The notes beneath the pieces are model-generated. The model searched no databases. It was not told where the DNA came from and worked only from the letters and a program-made list of their open reading frames with translations. Shown here piece after piece: positions 1 to 7,353 of a DNA stretch of 64,000 bases (positions within the stretch are counted from its first letter, which is position 1; every line of letters begins with the position of its first letter). Both the position numbers and the translations under genes were made by a program. The DNA is from CAZQVN01 sp964596775 (GTDB taxonomy: Bacteria > Eisenbacteria > RBG-16-71-46 > JABDJR01 > JAWXBZ01), in assembly GCA_964596775.1 (NCBI GenBank), contig CAZQVN010000003.1:1-64000 (forward strand), in the 5' to 3' direction.

Positions 1-53
1 CCCGGGTGATCTACGTGCCGGGCAAACTGGTGAACGTGGTGCCGGGGAAGTAG
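1..53 (+). CDS. C-terminal end of an unidentified protein
   Basis: An open frame enters from the left edge and ends at the TAG at 51-53. Only 16 codons are visible and the peptide ends in the residues VNVVPGK. This is too short to assign a family. It is called coding only because the frame is open from the edge and is followed by an AT-rich non-coding stretch; chance openness over 50 bases is quite possible. Confidence 0.3.
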   Translation, partial: RVIYVPGKLVNVVPGK

Positions 54-121
54 GCTTCCCGAAGAACGATTTCCCGCGTTGTTCTACAGCCTTTGCCGCC
101 GGGTTCGTTTCTTCTAGTTTA

Positions 122-137
122 CATAATATATATTATG
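122..137. repeat. 16-bp perfect AT-rich palindrome
   Basis: The sequence CATAATATATATTATG is its own reverse complement. It sits in the non-coding interval 54-295, which is conspicuously AT-rich compared with its surroundings. It could be an operator or an unwinding element. No flanking gene is clearly controlled by it, because the minus-strand gene that ends at 296 has its 5' end far away. Confidence 0.5.
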
Positions 138-295
138 CGCCAAGTGCTGCCGGGCCGTTCAGGATCAAGATGACGTCGTTTCATGTGTATTTGGGAGTTA
201 TCCCGCAGCATCTACCCTGTTCCCGCACCTTGAACCGCTTTTCCACCGGCTCTGGCCCCGGCGCGTTTCAGTGACGACAACGGCTTTCCCTGGAA

Positions 296-1687
296 CTACC
301 GGTTGATGTGCGTCTTCACGCCGCTCCAGGTCGTGCGTTCCACCGGGATGACGTTCTCGCAGTCCGCAAGGCACGGATTGCATCCGGAGGTCTGACCACC
401 CGCGGAAAACACGGCAAAGCCCAGGTCGGCGCCCTTCAGCGGAATTTCCCTGCCGCCGCACCGGGCCACCTTGGCCGCGCCGTCTACGGGCCGCGGGACG
501 ACCCGGAATACGTCGGGACCGTAGGCCGCCACGTAGAAATAGCCGGCCGGCGTCAACGGACCCGTCTGGCAGGATTGCTGGCTCCAGGTCACCAGGTTGC
601 CGCTGCCGGGACGCGGCCACTCGGCGGAGCTGAATTCGAGCGTGCCGCAGAGCGTCCAGGAAAAGACGTCGAGCCCGTCGCCGTCGAGGTCGCCGTTCGG
701 ACTGTTTCCGTCGTAGGTGACGCCGCACTGCAGGCCGGCCAGGTTTCCGATGTCGTTCGCGTCGAGCGACTGACCGGGAGCCCCGAGCAGGTAGATGAAC
801 TGGAATGGACCTCCCGGCGCGGACAGGGAACCGTTTGTGTTCACATCAGTGCAGCGGGCGGGGACGCCCTGGCCGCAGGCGTTCTTGCTGGTCGGGGTTC
901 CCACGTGGACCATGATCTTGGCCAGGACCGGGTCCGGAGGCGGTGGAGGGGGCGGCGGAGGCGGCGGGGGCGGGATGAGGAACTCCTCGCACCCTCCGTT
1001 GCAGGGGTTGCAGCCGGGCACCCCTCCCCCGGCGGAGAAGACGGCGGTGCCAAGTTCCGTTCCGCCGACGAGGAACTCCTGGAGCTGGCAGCTGGCGACC
1101 TTGGACTGGTTGTCGATCGGCCGCCTGGTGACCCGCAGCGTGTCCGGTCCGTAAGCCCCCACGTAGAAGTATCCGGCCACGGCCACATCGCCGGGCTGGC
1201 AGCTGTTCCAGGAAATGAGATTTCCGCCGCCCGGCGCCGGCCAGACAGGATTGGGCGTGACCCCCTCGAACGAGGCGCACAACGTCCAGCTGAAGATGTC
1301 GAGGCCGCGCCGGTTGCCCCTCCCCGCCGGATCGTGACCGTCGTAGGTGATGCCGCACTGGATTGCGCTCAGCCCGACGAGGCCGCCCTTCGCGGCAACG
1401 AGATACACGAAGTACGCGTTCGGCGGATAGAGGCCACCCGACGTCGTGGCGCTGGAGCAGTCGGACAGGTTCGCCGCGGTGGTGCACTGAGCCTTGGTCG
1501 TGGCTCCACGCACGTGCAGAAGCACTTTCGGGCGCCCGTCATGGGGAGCGGCATCCGAGGGGGCCGGAACCAGGAGCGGCGCCGCCAGGAGCACTGCCAG
1601 GGCCATCCGGAGAGAAATGAGTCCTCCGGGAAAGGACCGAGGGGCAATTCCGCCCTTGAGACCCGACCACGATCGAATCCGCCGCAT
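296..1687 (-). CDS. secreted protein with two tandem cysteine-containing domains and a polyproline linker
   Basis: A 463-residue exported protein of unknown function. The N-terminus carries a hydrophobic stretch (about residues 28-43) followed by a likely cleavage site near SDAA. Two homologous domains follow, about 53-235 and 257-447, joined by a run of 13 prolines. Both share the blocks QCG(I/V)TYDG, GLD(I/V)FSWTLC, GNL(I/V)(S/T)W, GYFYV.AYGPD and AVFSAGG, then a paired GCNPC motif. The conserved cysteines suggest disulfides outside the cytoplasm. The start at 1687 has no Shine-Dalgarno site but lies immediately downstream of a promoter-like -10, which fits a leaderless start; an internal ATG at 1606 is the alternative. 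I know of no assigned function for this domain. Confidence 0.75.
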   Translation of the reverse strand: MRRIRSWSGLKGGIAPRSFPGGLISLRMALAVLLAAPLLVPAPSDAAPHDGRPKVLLHVRGATTKAQCTTAANLSDCSSATTSGGLYPPNAYFVYLVAAKGGLVGLSAIQCGITYDGHDPAGRGNRRGLDIFSWTLCASFEGVTPNPVWPAPGGGNLISWNSCQPGDVAVAGYFYVGAYGPDTLRVTRRPIDNQSKVASCQLQEFLVGGTELGTAVFSAGGGVPGCNPCNGGCEEFLIPPPPPPPPPPPPPDPVLAKIMVHVGTPTSKNACGQGVPARCTDVNTNGSLSAPGGPFQFIYLLGAPGQSLDANDIGNLAGLQCGVTYDGNSPNGDLDGDGLDVFSWTLCGTLEFSSAEWPRPGSGNLVTWSQQSCQTGPLTPAGYFYVAAYGPDVFRVVPRPVDGAAKVARCGGREIPLKGADLGFAVFSAGGQTSGCNPCLADCENVIPVERTTWSGVKTHINR

Positions 1688-1693
1688 GCATAG

Positions 1694-1722
1694 AAGATAG
1701 TCCCCTGCGGCGCCTCCCGCAA
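1694..1722 (-). promoter_or_regulatory. putative sigma70 promoter of the duplicated-domain secreted protein
   Basis: On the minus strand TTGCGG (1717-1722) and TATCTT (1694-1699) are separated by exactly 17 bases. The -10 box ends six bases before the ATG at 1687, so the predicted first transcribed base is the A of the start codon. This would make a leaderless mRNA. The -35 is only a partial match, so confidence is moderate. Confidence 0.4.
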
Positions 1723-1745
1723 CGCTTTTTACCCGAATGGGGGCT

Positions 1746-2567
1746 TCAATCGTCCACGAGCCACTCCCCGTCCACCATCTCGAAACTCATCCAGCGATCC
1801 TTTCCGAAGATCGCCACGGCCCGGGGCCCCCGGATCACGATCCGGCGGACCTTCATGGCTTCCTTTTCCAGCTGTTCCGCGGCTTTCGCCCGCTTCGAAG
1901 CGTCGTTCCAGTCGGGGTTGGCGGCGAGCGCCTTGAGACGGTCCCGGGCCCGCGGAGTGCAGAGGGCGAGCAGATGGTCGAGATCCCCGTGAGCGAGGGC
2001 CCGGGCCCGTTTCCGCACCGCGATGATCTGGGGACTGCCGCGCGCCGCGCGCCCCTTCACCTCTCCGGTGATCTCCGGTTCATGAAAGAGCGGCGCGCTG
2101 AACGTGATGGAAAACTCGAGAGGACCGGCGGATCCCGCGAGCGTTCCGCCGACCCGCGTGTCGCTGTGGGAGAGTTTCCTGAGCCCCTCCCCGGCCGGGA
2201 GGGACAGCACGTCCGTACCGGAAACATGGACCGACACGTGAGCCGTCTGCATGTCGTCGGGCTGGACGCGGACGAGCAGGCCGGCCACCTGTCCCTTCTC
2301 CGCCAGGTACTCGACCGGGAGATAGACGATCCCGGCCAGCGCGTCGTTGCCGATCTCGCGGTCGGAGACGAAGATCCGGAGTTCGGGATCGCGGTCGAGC
2401 AGCCCTTCGTCGTCCTTCTTGAGAACAACGGCGGAATGAGCCACCTCGATCACCCGTCCGTCGATCGTGATGGTGCCCCGGGCGGTACCCGGGTCGATGG
2501 CCAGGGCGCCGTCCGGAAGGAGAGCCAGGCCGGCGAGCAGGAGCCCCGGGAGTCTGCGGTCCATCAT
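1746..2567 (-). CDS. exported hypothetical protein
   Basis: A 273-residue protein that I do not recognise. The first 23 residues form a typical signal peptide (basic start, hydrophobic core LPGLLLAGLALL, AxA-like end at GALA). The middle is predicted beta-rich, with alternating hydrophobic residues (VEVAH, GLLVRVQ, AHVSVHVSG). The last third is charged and helical (residues about 180-240) and ends in a W-containing strand, MSFEMVDGEWLVDD, which resembles the final strand of SnoaL/DUF4878-type lumenal domains; that similarity is weak. Two adjacent ATG codons (2567 and 2564) could each start it. It is probably a periplasmic or surface protein. Confidence 0.65.
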   Translation of the reverse strand: MMDRRLPGLLLAGLALLPDGALAIDPGTARGTITIDGRVIEVAHSAVVLKKDDEGLLDRDPELRIFVSDREIGNDALAGIVYLPVEYLAEKGQVAGLLVRVQPDDMQTAHVSVHVSGTDVLSLPAGEGLRKLSHSDTRVGGTLAGSAGPLEFSITFSAPLFHEPEITGEVKGRAARGSPQIIAVRKRARALAHGDLDHLLALCTPRARDRLKALAANPDWNDASKRAKAAEQLEKEAMKVRRIVIRGPRAVAIFGKDRWMSFEMVDGEWLVDD

Positions 2568-2712
2568 CGTTCTTGAGTCCTTCCGCTATCCGCTCGCAGA
2601 TGGCAGGACGAGGGCGACGAACGTGTCCATCGTGCCCGCTTCGCGATCCCCGGCGCGGTCGAGTTGTTCATACATTCAACCTTGCCCCCTCCCCTCCTTT
2701 ACGTCAACCCGC

Positions 2713-2741
2713 TGGACAGGCCGGAAGGCACTGCCTATGAT
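2713..2741 (+). promoter_or_regulatory. sigma70-type promoter for the GT-C/TPR gene
   Basis: TGGACA (2713-2718) and TATGAT (2736-2741) are separated by 17 bases, each matching five of six consensus positions. It points toward the plus-strand gene that begins about 2826-2865, giving a leader of roughly 80-115 nucleotides. It lies in the 258-base gap between divergently oriented genes. Confidence 0.6.
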
Positions 2742-2864
2742 CGATCGATTTTCGCGTCGAGACCGGCGCACGGGAAGGCGGTGGGCCGCTGACGCCACGT
2801 CGGTGTACGGTCGAGCCGCGTTCCGTTGAGCAAGCGAGACCACCCGGCGTTTTCCGAAGCGAGC

Positions 2865-4820
2865 ATGAGCCCGAAGAACTCGAAGTCCTCCGACAAGACG
2901 AAGAAGAAGAAGAAGGGGAAGAAAGGGAGCGGCTACTGGGATTCCCCCTGGTCGGCCGTGCCGATCTTCGCCGTGTCCCTCCTGCTTCACCTGATCCACC
3001 TGCGCCAGATGGCACGGTTCCTTCACTTTCAGACGCCGGTCCTGGACGCTGCGTTCTTCGACCAGTGGGCGCAAAAGATCGCCGCCGGGCAGGCTCCCGC
3101 GGACGTGTTCTTCGTGGATCCGCTGTACCCGTACTTTCTCGGCGCGCTGTACAGGATCTTCGGCCACGATCTCGATGCCGTCCGGCTGGTCCAGGCCCTG
3201 ATCGGCGCCGGTTCCGCCGTGCTCATCCAGAGGCTGGGCATGCGCCTGCTCGGCGGTCCCGCGGGGTTCCTCTGCGGGATGCTCGCCGCCTGCTACCGGC
3301 CGTTCATCTACTACGACGCCCTGCTGCTCAAGCCGGTCCTCGTGGTGCCGTTCACCACGCTGTTCCTGTACTTCAGCGTCGGAGTGCTGAAGTACGGGCG
3401 TCGCCTCGAAGCGCTCTGGGCCGGCCTGTTTCTCGGCCTCACCATTCTCGTGCGCGGCAACTTCCTGATCCTGGTGCCGGTTGCGGCCCTGGCCTTCATC
3501 CTCTCCGGGAAGCTGAAGGGTGTGTCCCGGCAGGTGGCGGCGGCGCTGCTCGTGACCGGCGCGGCGCTGGTCGTGGCCCCGGTCACGCTGCACAACCACC
3601 GGGCCGGCGGGGAATGGATCCTGACCACCTCCGGCATGGGGCAGAACCTGTACATCGGCAATCACCCGGACAACACGACCGGCTCCTACGTGGGCGCCCC
3701 GTTCACGCGGCCGAACGCGCTGTACGAAGAGCTGGATTTCAGGACGGAAGCCGAAAAACGCACCGGCCGGTCGATGACCCCGGCGGAGCTCTCCCGGTTC
3801 TGGACGAGCGCCACGCTCCGCGTAATCGCCGACGATCCGTGGCGCTTCATCGTTCACGAGGGGAAGAAGATCTGGCTGCTGACCCACGCGGTGGAGATAC
3901 CGGACAACTACTCGTTCGACTTCGAGCGGCGCTTCTCGTGGGTGCTGCGTCTCCCTTTCCCCGCCTTCGGCATCCTCTTTCCCCTGGCGATCGTCGGGAT
4001 GCTTGCCGGCTGGCGCGAGAAGAAGAACCCGGCTCTCCGGTTCCTGATCCTGTTCAGCCTGGTCTATGCCGTGTCGCTCCTCCCCTTCTTCATCATTTCG
4101 CGGTTCCGGATCCCCCTGATCCCGGCGTTCATCGTCCTCGGCGTTTCGGGCGTCATGGCCATGGCACGCGCATTCCGGGAGATGGAGTGGAAACCCGCTG
4201 CGCTGTACCTGGCGCTGGCCGTGGGGATCGCCGCCTATGCGCACCCGGCGCCGGGGTGGATTCCGATGGCGGAGATCCACTTCAATTTCGGGACCCAGTT
4301 CCAGGAGCGGAAGCTTTACGCGGAGGCCGAGGAGCAGTTCCGCGAGGCGATCCGGCTCGACCCGAAGTACGCCTGGGCCTACAACAACCTCGGCACGGTA
4401 CTCGCGACCGTCGGGCGCACGGAAGAGGCGAACCGGATGTTCGCGGAGGCGGCCCGGCTCGACCCGAAATACTGGGAGGCGGAGTACAACCGAGCCGACA
4501 TGGCCGTGCGGGCCGGGCGGGCGGAAGAGGCCGGGCCGATCCTCGAGCGCCTGCTCGCGGAGCGGCCCGATTCCTACGAGGCCACTCTTTTGTCCGGGCT
4601 GGTGGAGAGGCGGCGGGGCAACACGGAAGACGCGCTGACGCTGTACCGGCGCGCGGGCCGGCTCCGGCCGGAAGCCGTGGAAGCGCCCTACAACGAGGCG
4701 ATGCTGCTCAACGATCTCGGCCGGGTCGACGAGGCCCGCGAGGTTCTTCTCCGCCTTGCGGAGCGGCACCCCGACCACGAACCGACCGGGCGGGCGCTCC
4801 GCGCTCTCGGATCACCCTGA
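2865..4820 (+). CDS. GT-C family membrane glycosyltransferase fused to C-terminal TPRs
   Basis: A polytopic membrane protein of 651 residues (664 if a TTG at 2826 is used). After a very lysine-rich cytoplasmic N-terminus come about ten hydrophobic segments, then a hydrophilic tail of roughly 170 residues with about four TPR units (for example YAEAEEQFREAIRLDPKY). The first loop has the GT-C-type acidic pattern VLDAAFFDQWAQKIA followed by PLYPYFLGALY, as in GT39/PMT-like enzymes that transfer sugars from polyprenyl-phosphate donors outside the membrane. It is clearly paralogous to the gene at 56483-58567, which shares the same blocks and domain order. The acceptor is unknown. Neither start has a strong ribosome site. 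Its end overlaps the convergent Hsp33-like gene by nine bases. Confidence 0.8.
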   Translation: MSPKNSKSSDKTKKKKKGKKGSGYWDSPWSAVPIFAVSLLLHLIHLRQMARFLHFQTPVLDAAFFDQWAQKIAAGQAPADVFFVDPLYPYFLGALYRIFGHDLDAVRLVQALIGAGSAVLIQRLGMRLLGGPAGFLCGMLAACYRPFIYYDALLLKPVLVVPFTTLFLYFSVGVLKYGRRLEALWAGLFLGLTILVRGNFLILVPVAALAFILSGKLKGVSRQVAAALLVTGAALVVAPVTLHNHRAGGEWILTTSGMGQNLYIGNHPDNTTGSYVGAPFTRPNALYEELDFRTEAEKRTGRSMTPAELSRFWTSATLRVIADDPWRFIVHEGKKIWLLTHAVEIPDNYSFDFERRFSWVLRLPFPAFGILFPLAIVGMLAGWREKKNPALRFLILFSLVYAVSLLPFFIISRFRIPLIPAFIVLGVSGVMAMARAFREMEWKPAALYLALAVGIAAYAHPAPGWIPMAEIHFNFGTQFQERKLYAEAEEQFREAIRLDPKYAWAYNNLGTVLATVGRTEEANRMFAEAARLDPKYWEAEYNRADMAVRAGRAEEAGPILERLLAERPDSYEATLLSGLVERRRGNTEDALTLYRRAGRLRPEAVEAPYNEAMLLNDLGRVDEAREVLLRLAERHPDHEPTGRALRALGSP

Positions 4821-5543
4821 CTCTTCGGCCGGTTTCCAGGCATCGTAGTCCGCGCGTTCGATCCACCATTGCGACCCGCAGCGCGGGCAGAACGCCTCGA
4901 CCCCGGGGTCGCCACGAAAGAGTCCGGTCTCGGTATCGAGGTCCGGGCCGAAAATGGTGTGCAGGGCCGAAATCATCTTTTCGGGGCTGCAGCCGCACTG
5001 GAACCGGAACACCCGCTCGTCCAGCGGGTCGCCGTCGAGGGTCGCGGCGCGCTCCCGGTCCAGCCCGGCCAGCCACTCGGGGCTGGAATCGGGCAGGCTC
5101 TTGATCATCACGAAGCGTTCGTCGGTGATCTCGAACAGGCGGGCCGGCGACTGCTCCGAACGGGCGTAGTACTGCTCGAAAATCTGGAGAACGTCGAGTC
5201 CGTCCACCTCGACGAGACTTCTGGACTGCTCCTGCCCCGGGCGCTGCGACTCCACGAACAGCCGGCTGACTTCCGCGGTCCGGACGCCTTCGGTGAAGGC
5301 GCGCCCGGTCACCGTGGAGGTTTCCCCGTCGCCGGTGATGAAGATGTTGACCGGCGGCTTGCGCACGTTCAGGGTGAAGCCGACGGACTCGTCATGGGGG
5401 CGGAAGCAGAGATGGAGCGCCGCGGCCCCGAGCCCCTGCCGCATCATGGTGAAGGCGAGGCCGTCCGGCTCCACCTCCCAGCGGCGGACATGCTCCGTGT
5501 AGGCCCGGAACAGCGGCCCGAAACTTCCCTCCGCCACGATCAC
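4812..5543 (-). CDS. hslO: Hsp33-like redox-regulated chaperone
   Basis: A divergent Hsp33 family protein. The diagnostic C-terminal zinc/redox centre is intact: C183 and C185 in FQCGCSPEKM, then C219 and C222 in CPRCG. In known Hsp33 these cysteines hold zinc when reduced and form disulfides under oxidative stress, which switches on holdase activity. The N-terminal part shows family blocks such as TGDGETSTVTGR and VEVDGLDVLQIFEQYYARSEQSPARLFE. The first conventional start is GTG at 5543, but it lacks a ribosome site and the frame stays open upstream with plausible coding; see the finding on a possible ATA start at 5601-5603. It is the last gene of a long minus-strand unit. Confidence 0.75.
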   Translation of the reverse strand: MIVAEGSFGPLFRAYTEHVRRWEVEPDGLAFTMMRQGLGAAALHLCFRPHDESVGFTLNVRKPPVNIFITGDGETSTVTGRAFTEGVRTAEVSRLFVESQRPGQEQSRSLVEVDGLDVLQIFEQYYARSEQSPARLFEITDERFVMIKSLPDSSPEWLAGLDRERAATLDGDPLDERVFRFQCGCSPEKMISALHTIFGPDLDTETGLFRGDPGVEAFCPRCGSQWWIERADYDAWKPAEESG

Positions 5544-5605
5544 CTGGTGATCCCGGTTGAACCGCCGGCGGATCCGGGCATCGGCCGTGGTGGGCGGATC
5601 TATGT

Positions 5606-6286
5606 CTACTGCCCTCCGGAGAGGCTCGCCTCCGCCTTCAGGATGTGGGCCTGCGTGACGGCCCGCGTGGAGCTGAATTCCTTGATGATGCGATCGCAGG
5701 CGGCCGCCGCGCCGGAGGTGTTCCCGGCCAGGTTGTGGGCGCGTCCCGCATCCAGCAGCGCGTGGGCCTTTTCCTCGTCGCCGATCGGCGCCTTGAGCAG
5801 CGCTTCAAAGGCCGCCGCGGCTTCCGCGAACTTCGACTGGTTCTCCAGGGAAACGGCAAGCCCGCGCTGGGCGTTGAACCAGAGGTAGTCGCCGGGACCC
5901 GTCTTGCCGATCACCGCGCGGAACTGGATTTCCGCCGCGGCGGCGTTGTTGCGGCGGAGCTCCACGTCGCCCATGAGGAGGCGCCCCTTCAGCGCGGAGG
6001 ATGTGCCGCCATGCTGCTGGAGGAGCGTGGTCAGCGAGCCGGCCGCTTTCTCCACCTGGCCCTGCGTGAACGCGAGCCGCGATTCGGCCAGCATGGCGGA
6101 CGCGGCCTTTTCGGCGCTCCCCACGGAGCCCTGGAACAGGAGAAAGCCCGCCACGGCCACCACGACAACACCGGCCCCGATTCCCAGGTAGCGGCCGTTT
6201 CCGGTCATGAACTCCTGGGCCCGGGCCGCCATTGCCGGCAGGCTGTCGTCGGCCACTGCTTGTCGTACTACCCGATTACGGCTCAC
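5606..6286 (-). CDS. membrane-anchored TPR protein, YfgM-like
   Basis: A 226-residue protein with one transmembrane helix near the N-terminus (about residues 32-53, GIGAGVVVVAVAGFLLF) and a periplasmic helical repeat region. The layout (short cytoplasmic tail, one helix, TPR_21-like repeats such as FAEAAAAFEALLKAPIGDEEKAHALLDAGRA) matches the YfgM/ancillary SecYEG-translocon type proteins. The start is GTG at 6286, chosen because AGGAGG sits at 6291-6296 with correct spacing. It lies just upstream of the Hsp33-like gene and downstream of the helicase pair, so it is probably cotranscribed. The exact partner is not determined by the sequence. Confidence 0.75.
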   Translation of the reverse strand: MSRNRVVRQAVADDSLPAMAARAQEFMTGNGRYLGIGAGVVVVAVAGFLLFQGSVGSAEKAASAMLAESRLAFTQGQVEKAAGSLTTLLQQHGGTSSALKGRLLMGDVELRRNNAAAAEIQFRAVIGKTGPGDYLWFNAQRGLAVSLENQSKFAEAAAAFEALLKAPIGDEEKAHALLDAGRAHNLAGNTSGAAAACDRIIKEFSSTRAVTQAHILKAEASLSGGQ

Positions 6287-6366
6287 CAGACCTCCTCAAG
6301 GAAAACCTCAACTGCAATTTGCGGACTGAGCATTATGAAGCAAACGGAATCCTGAATCAACGTGGT

Positions 6367-7353
6367 TCAGGACGAACTTTTCCGGGGTTTGCGCGCCCGC
6401 CTGGGAACCGGCCAGGCCTCGCCGGAATGCAGGTCCACCCAGTAGTCGGCCACCAGCTCGCGGGTGCCCGGCGCCGGACGGGCCCGCCACTTTTCGATGG
6501 GCGTCCGGATGCAGGACGCGCAGGACAGGACCACGGACACGTCCGGGGAGAACCGGCTGTTTTCCTCGGCCAGACGGCGATCCCACTCCAGCTTCAACAT
6601 TTCGATCCGCTCTTCGGACTCGTCGCGCCCCCGCTTCGTGTTCCGGGCCAGGCGCGCCCGCTTTTCCTCCTCGATGAGCTGCCGGTAGTACTTTTCGATG
6701 GTTTTCGTTTCGTCCTCGAGTTCCTGCTGCCCTTCTCCCTGGTAGCGGGCGGTGAGGCGCGCCACCTCCTCCTCCACCTTGCCCCAGGCCATCCGGAACG
6801 CCTTCTCCGGCTCGAGTCGGGTCACGCTCCGCTCCTTCTTCGCCGGCGCCGCCACGGCCGGATCGAGCAGGCGCTCCGGGTGCGTTTCGTGGCGGACCCG
6901 CCCCCGTTCGTAATCCACCCTCACGGTGTAGAGCTTTTCGTGCGGGGTGTCGAAGTAGAAGCCAAGGCGGAAGCTGAACAGGAAGATGGATCCCCACGCC
7001 TCCTTCTGCCGGGTGAACTTGCGCCCCTCGAGACGGTGCGCCGCATGGATGATCGACGCCTGGGGGTCGACCTCGGGATTTACCGGAAGCCACCCGGCCG
7101 CCGCCCTCCCCCGCTCGCGGACGAGCCGCAGCACGAGATCGTACATGAACGACCCGGCGCTCACGAGTTCCACGTCGTTCCGGTGGGCGGCCACGGCGGA
7201 ATTGAACGTGAGAAACAGCTCCTTCTTCCCCATGCGCAGCGCCAGGTCCTCGGACAGCTGAAAATGCGTGACGTCCTCGGCGCGGAAGACTTCCCGCGCG
7301 CCGAGGGACTGGAGCGATGTCCGGACGAGGGCCTCCATCTCCGCCTTGACCAT
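6367..7353 (-). CDS. coiled-coil partner of the SNF2 helicase, YqhG-like
   Basis: A 328-residue soluble protein of unknown function. An N-terminal alpha/beta region (about 1-200) is followed by a long charged helical stretch (about 195-265, rich in E, K and R, with heptad spacing) and a short C-terminal domain with the pair CASC. Its start overlaps the stop of the SNF2 helicase by one base (TGATG), so the two are translationally coupled. The arrangement, a helicase followed by a protein of this size with a long charged helix, recalls Bacillus yqhH-yqhG. Direct sequence similarity to YqhG is weak by eye, so this relation is a hypothesis. Confidence 0.65.
   Translation of the reverse strand: MVKAEMEALVRTSLQSLGAREVFRAEDVTHFQLSEDLALRMGKKELFLTFNSAVAAHRNDVELVSAGSFMYDLVLRLVRERGRAAAGWLPVNPEVDPQASIIHAAHRLEGRKFTRQKEAWGSIFLFSFRLGFYFDTPHEKLYTVRVDYERGRVRHETHPERLLDPAVAAPAKKERSVTRLEPEKAFRMAWGKVEEEVARLTARYQGEGQQELEDETKTIEKYYRQLIEEEKRARLARNTKRGRDESEERIEMLKLEWDRRLAEENSRFSPDVSVVLSCASCIRTPIEKWRARPAPGTRELVADYWVDLHSGEAWPVPRRARKPRKSSS

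Noticed and set aside
940..975. GGC-type simple repeat
   Set aside because: It is the reverse complement of the in-frame polyproline linker of the secreted protein, so it is coding rather than a satellite, though it may be prone to length change.
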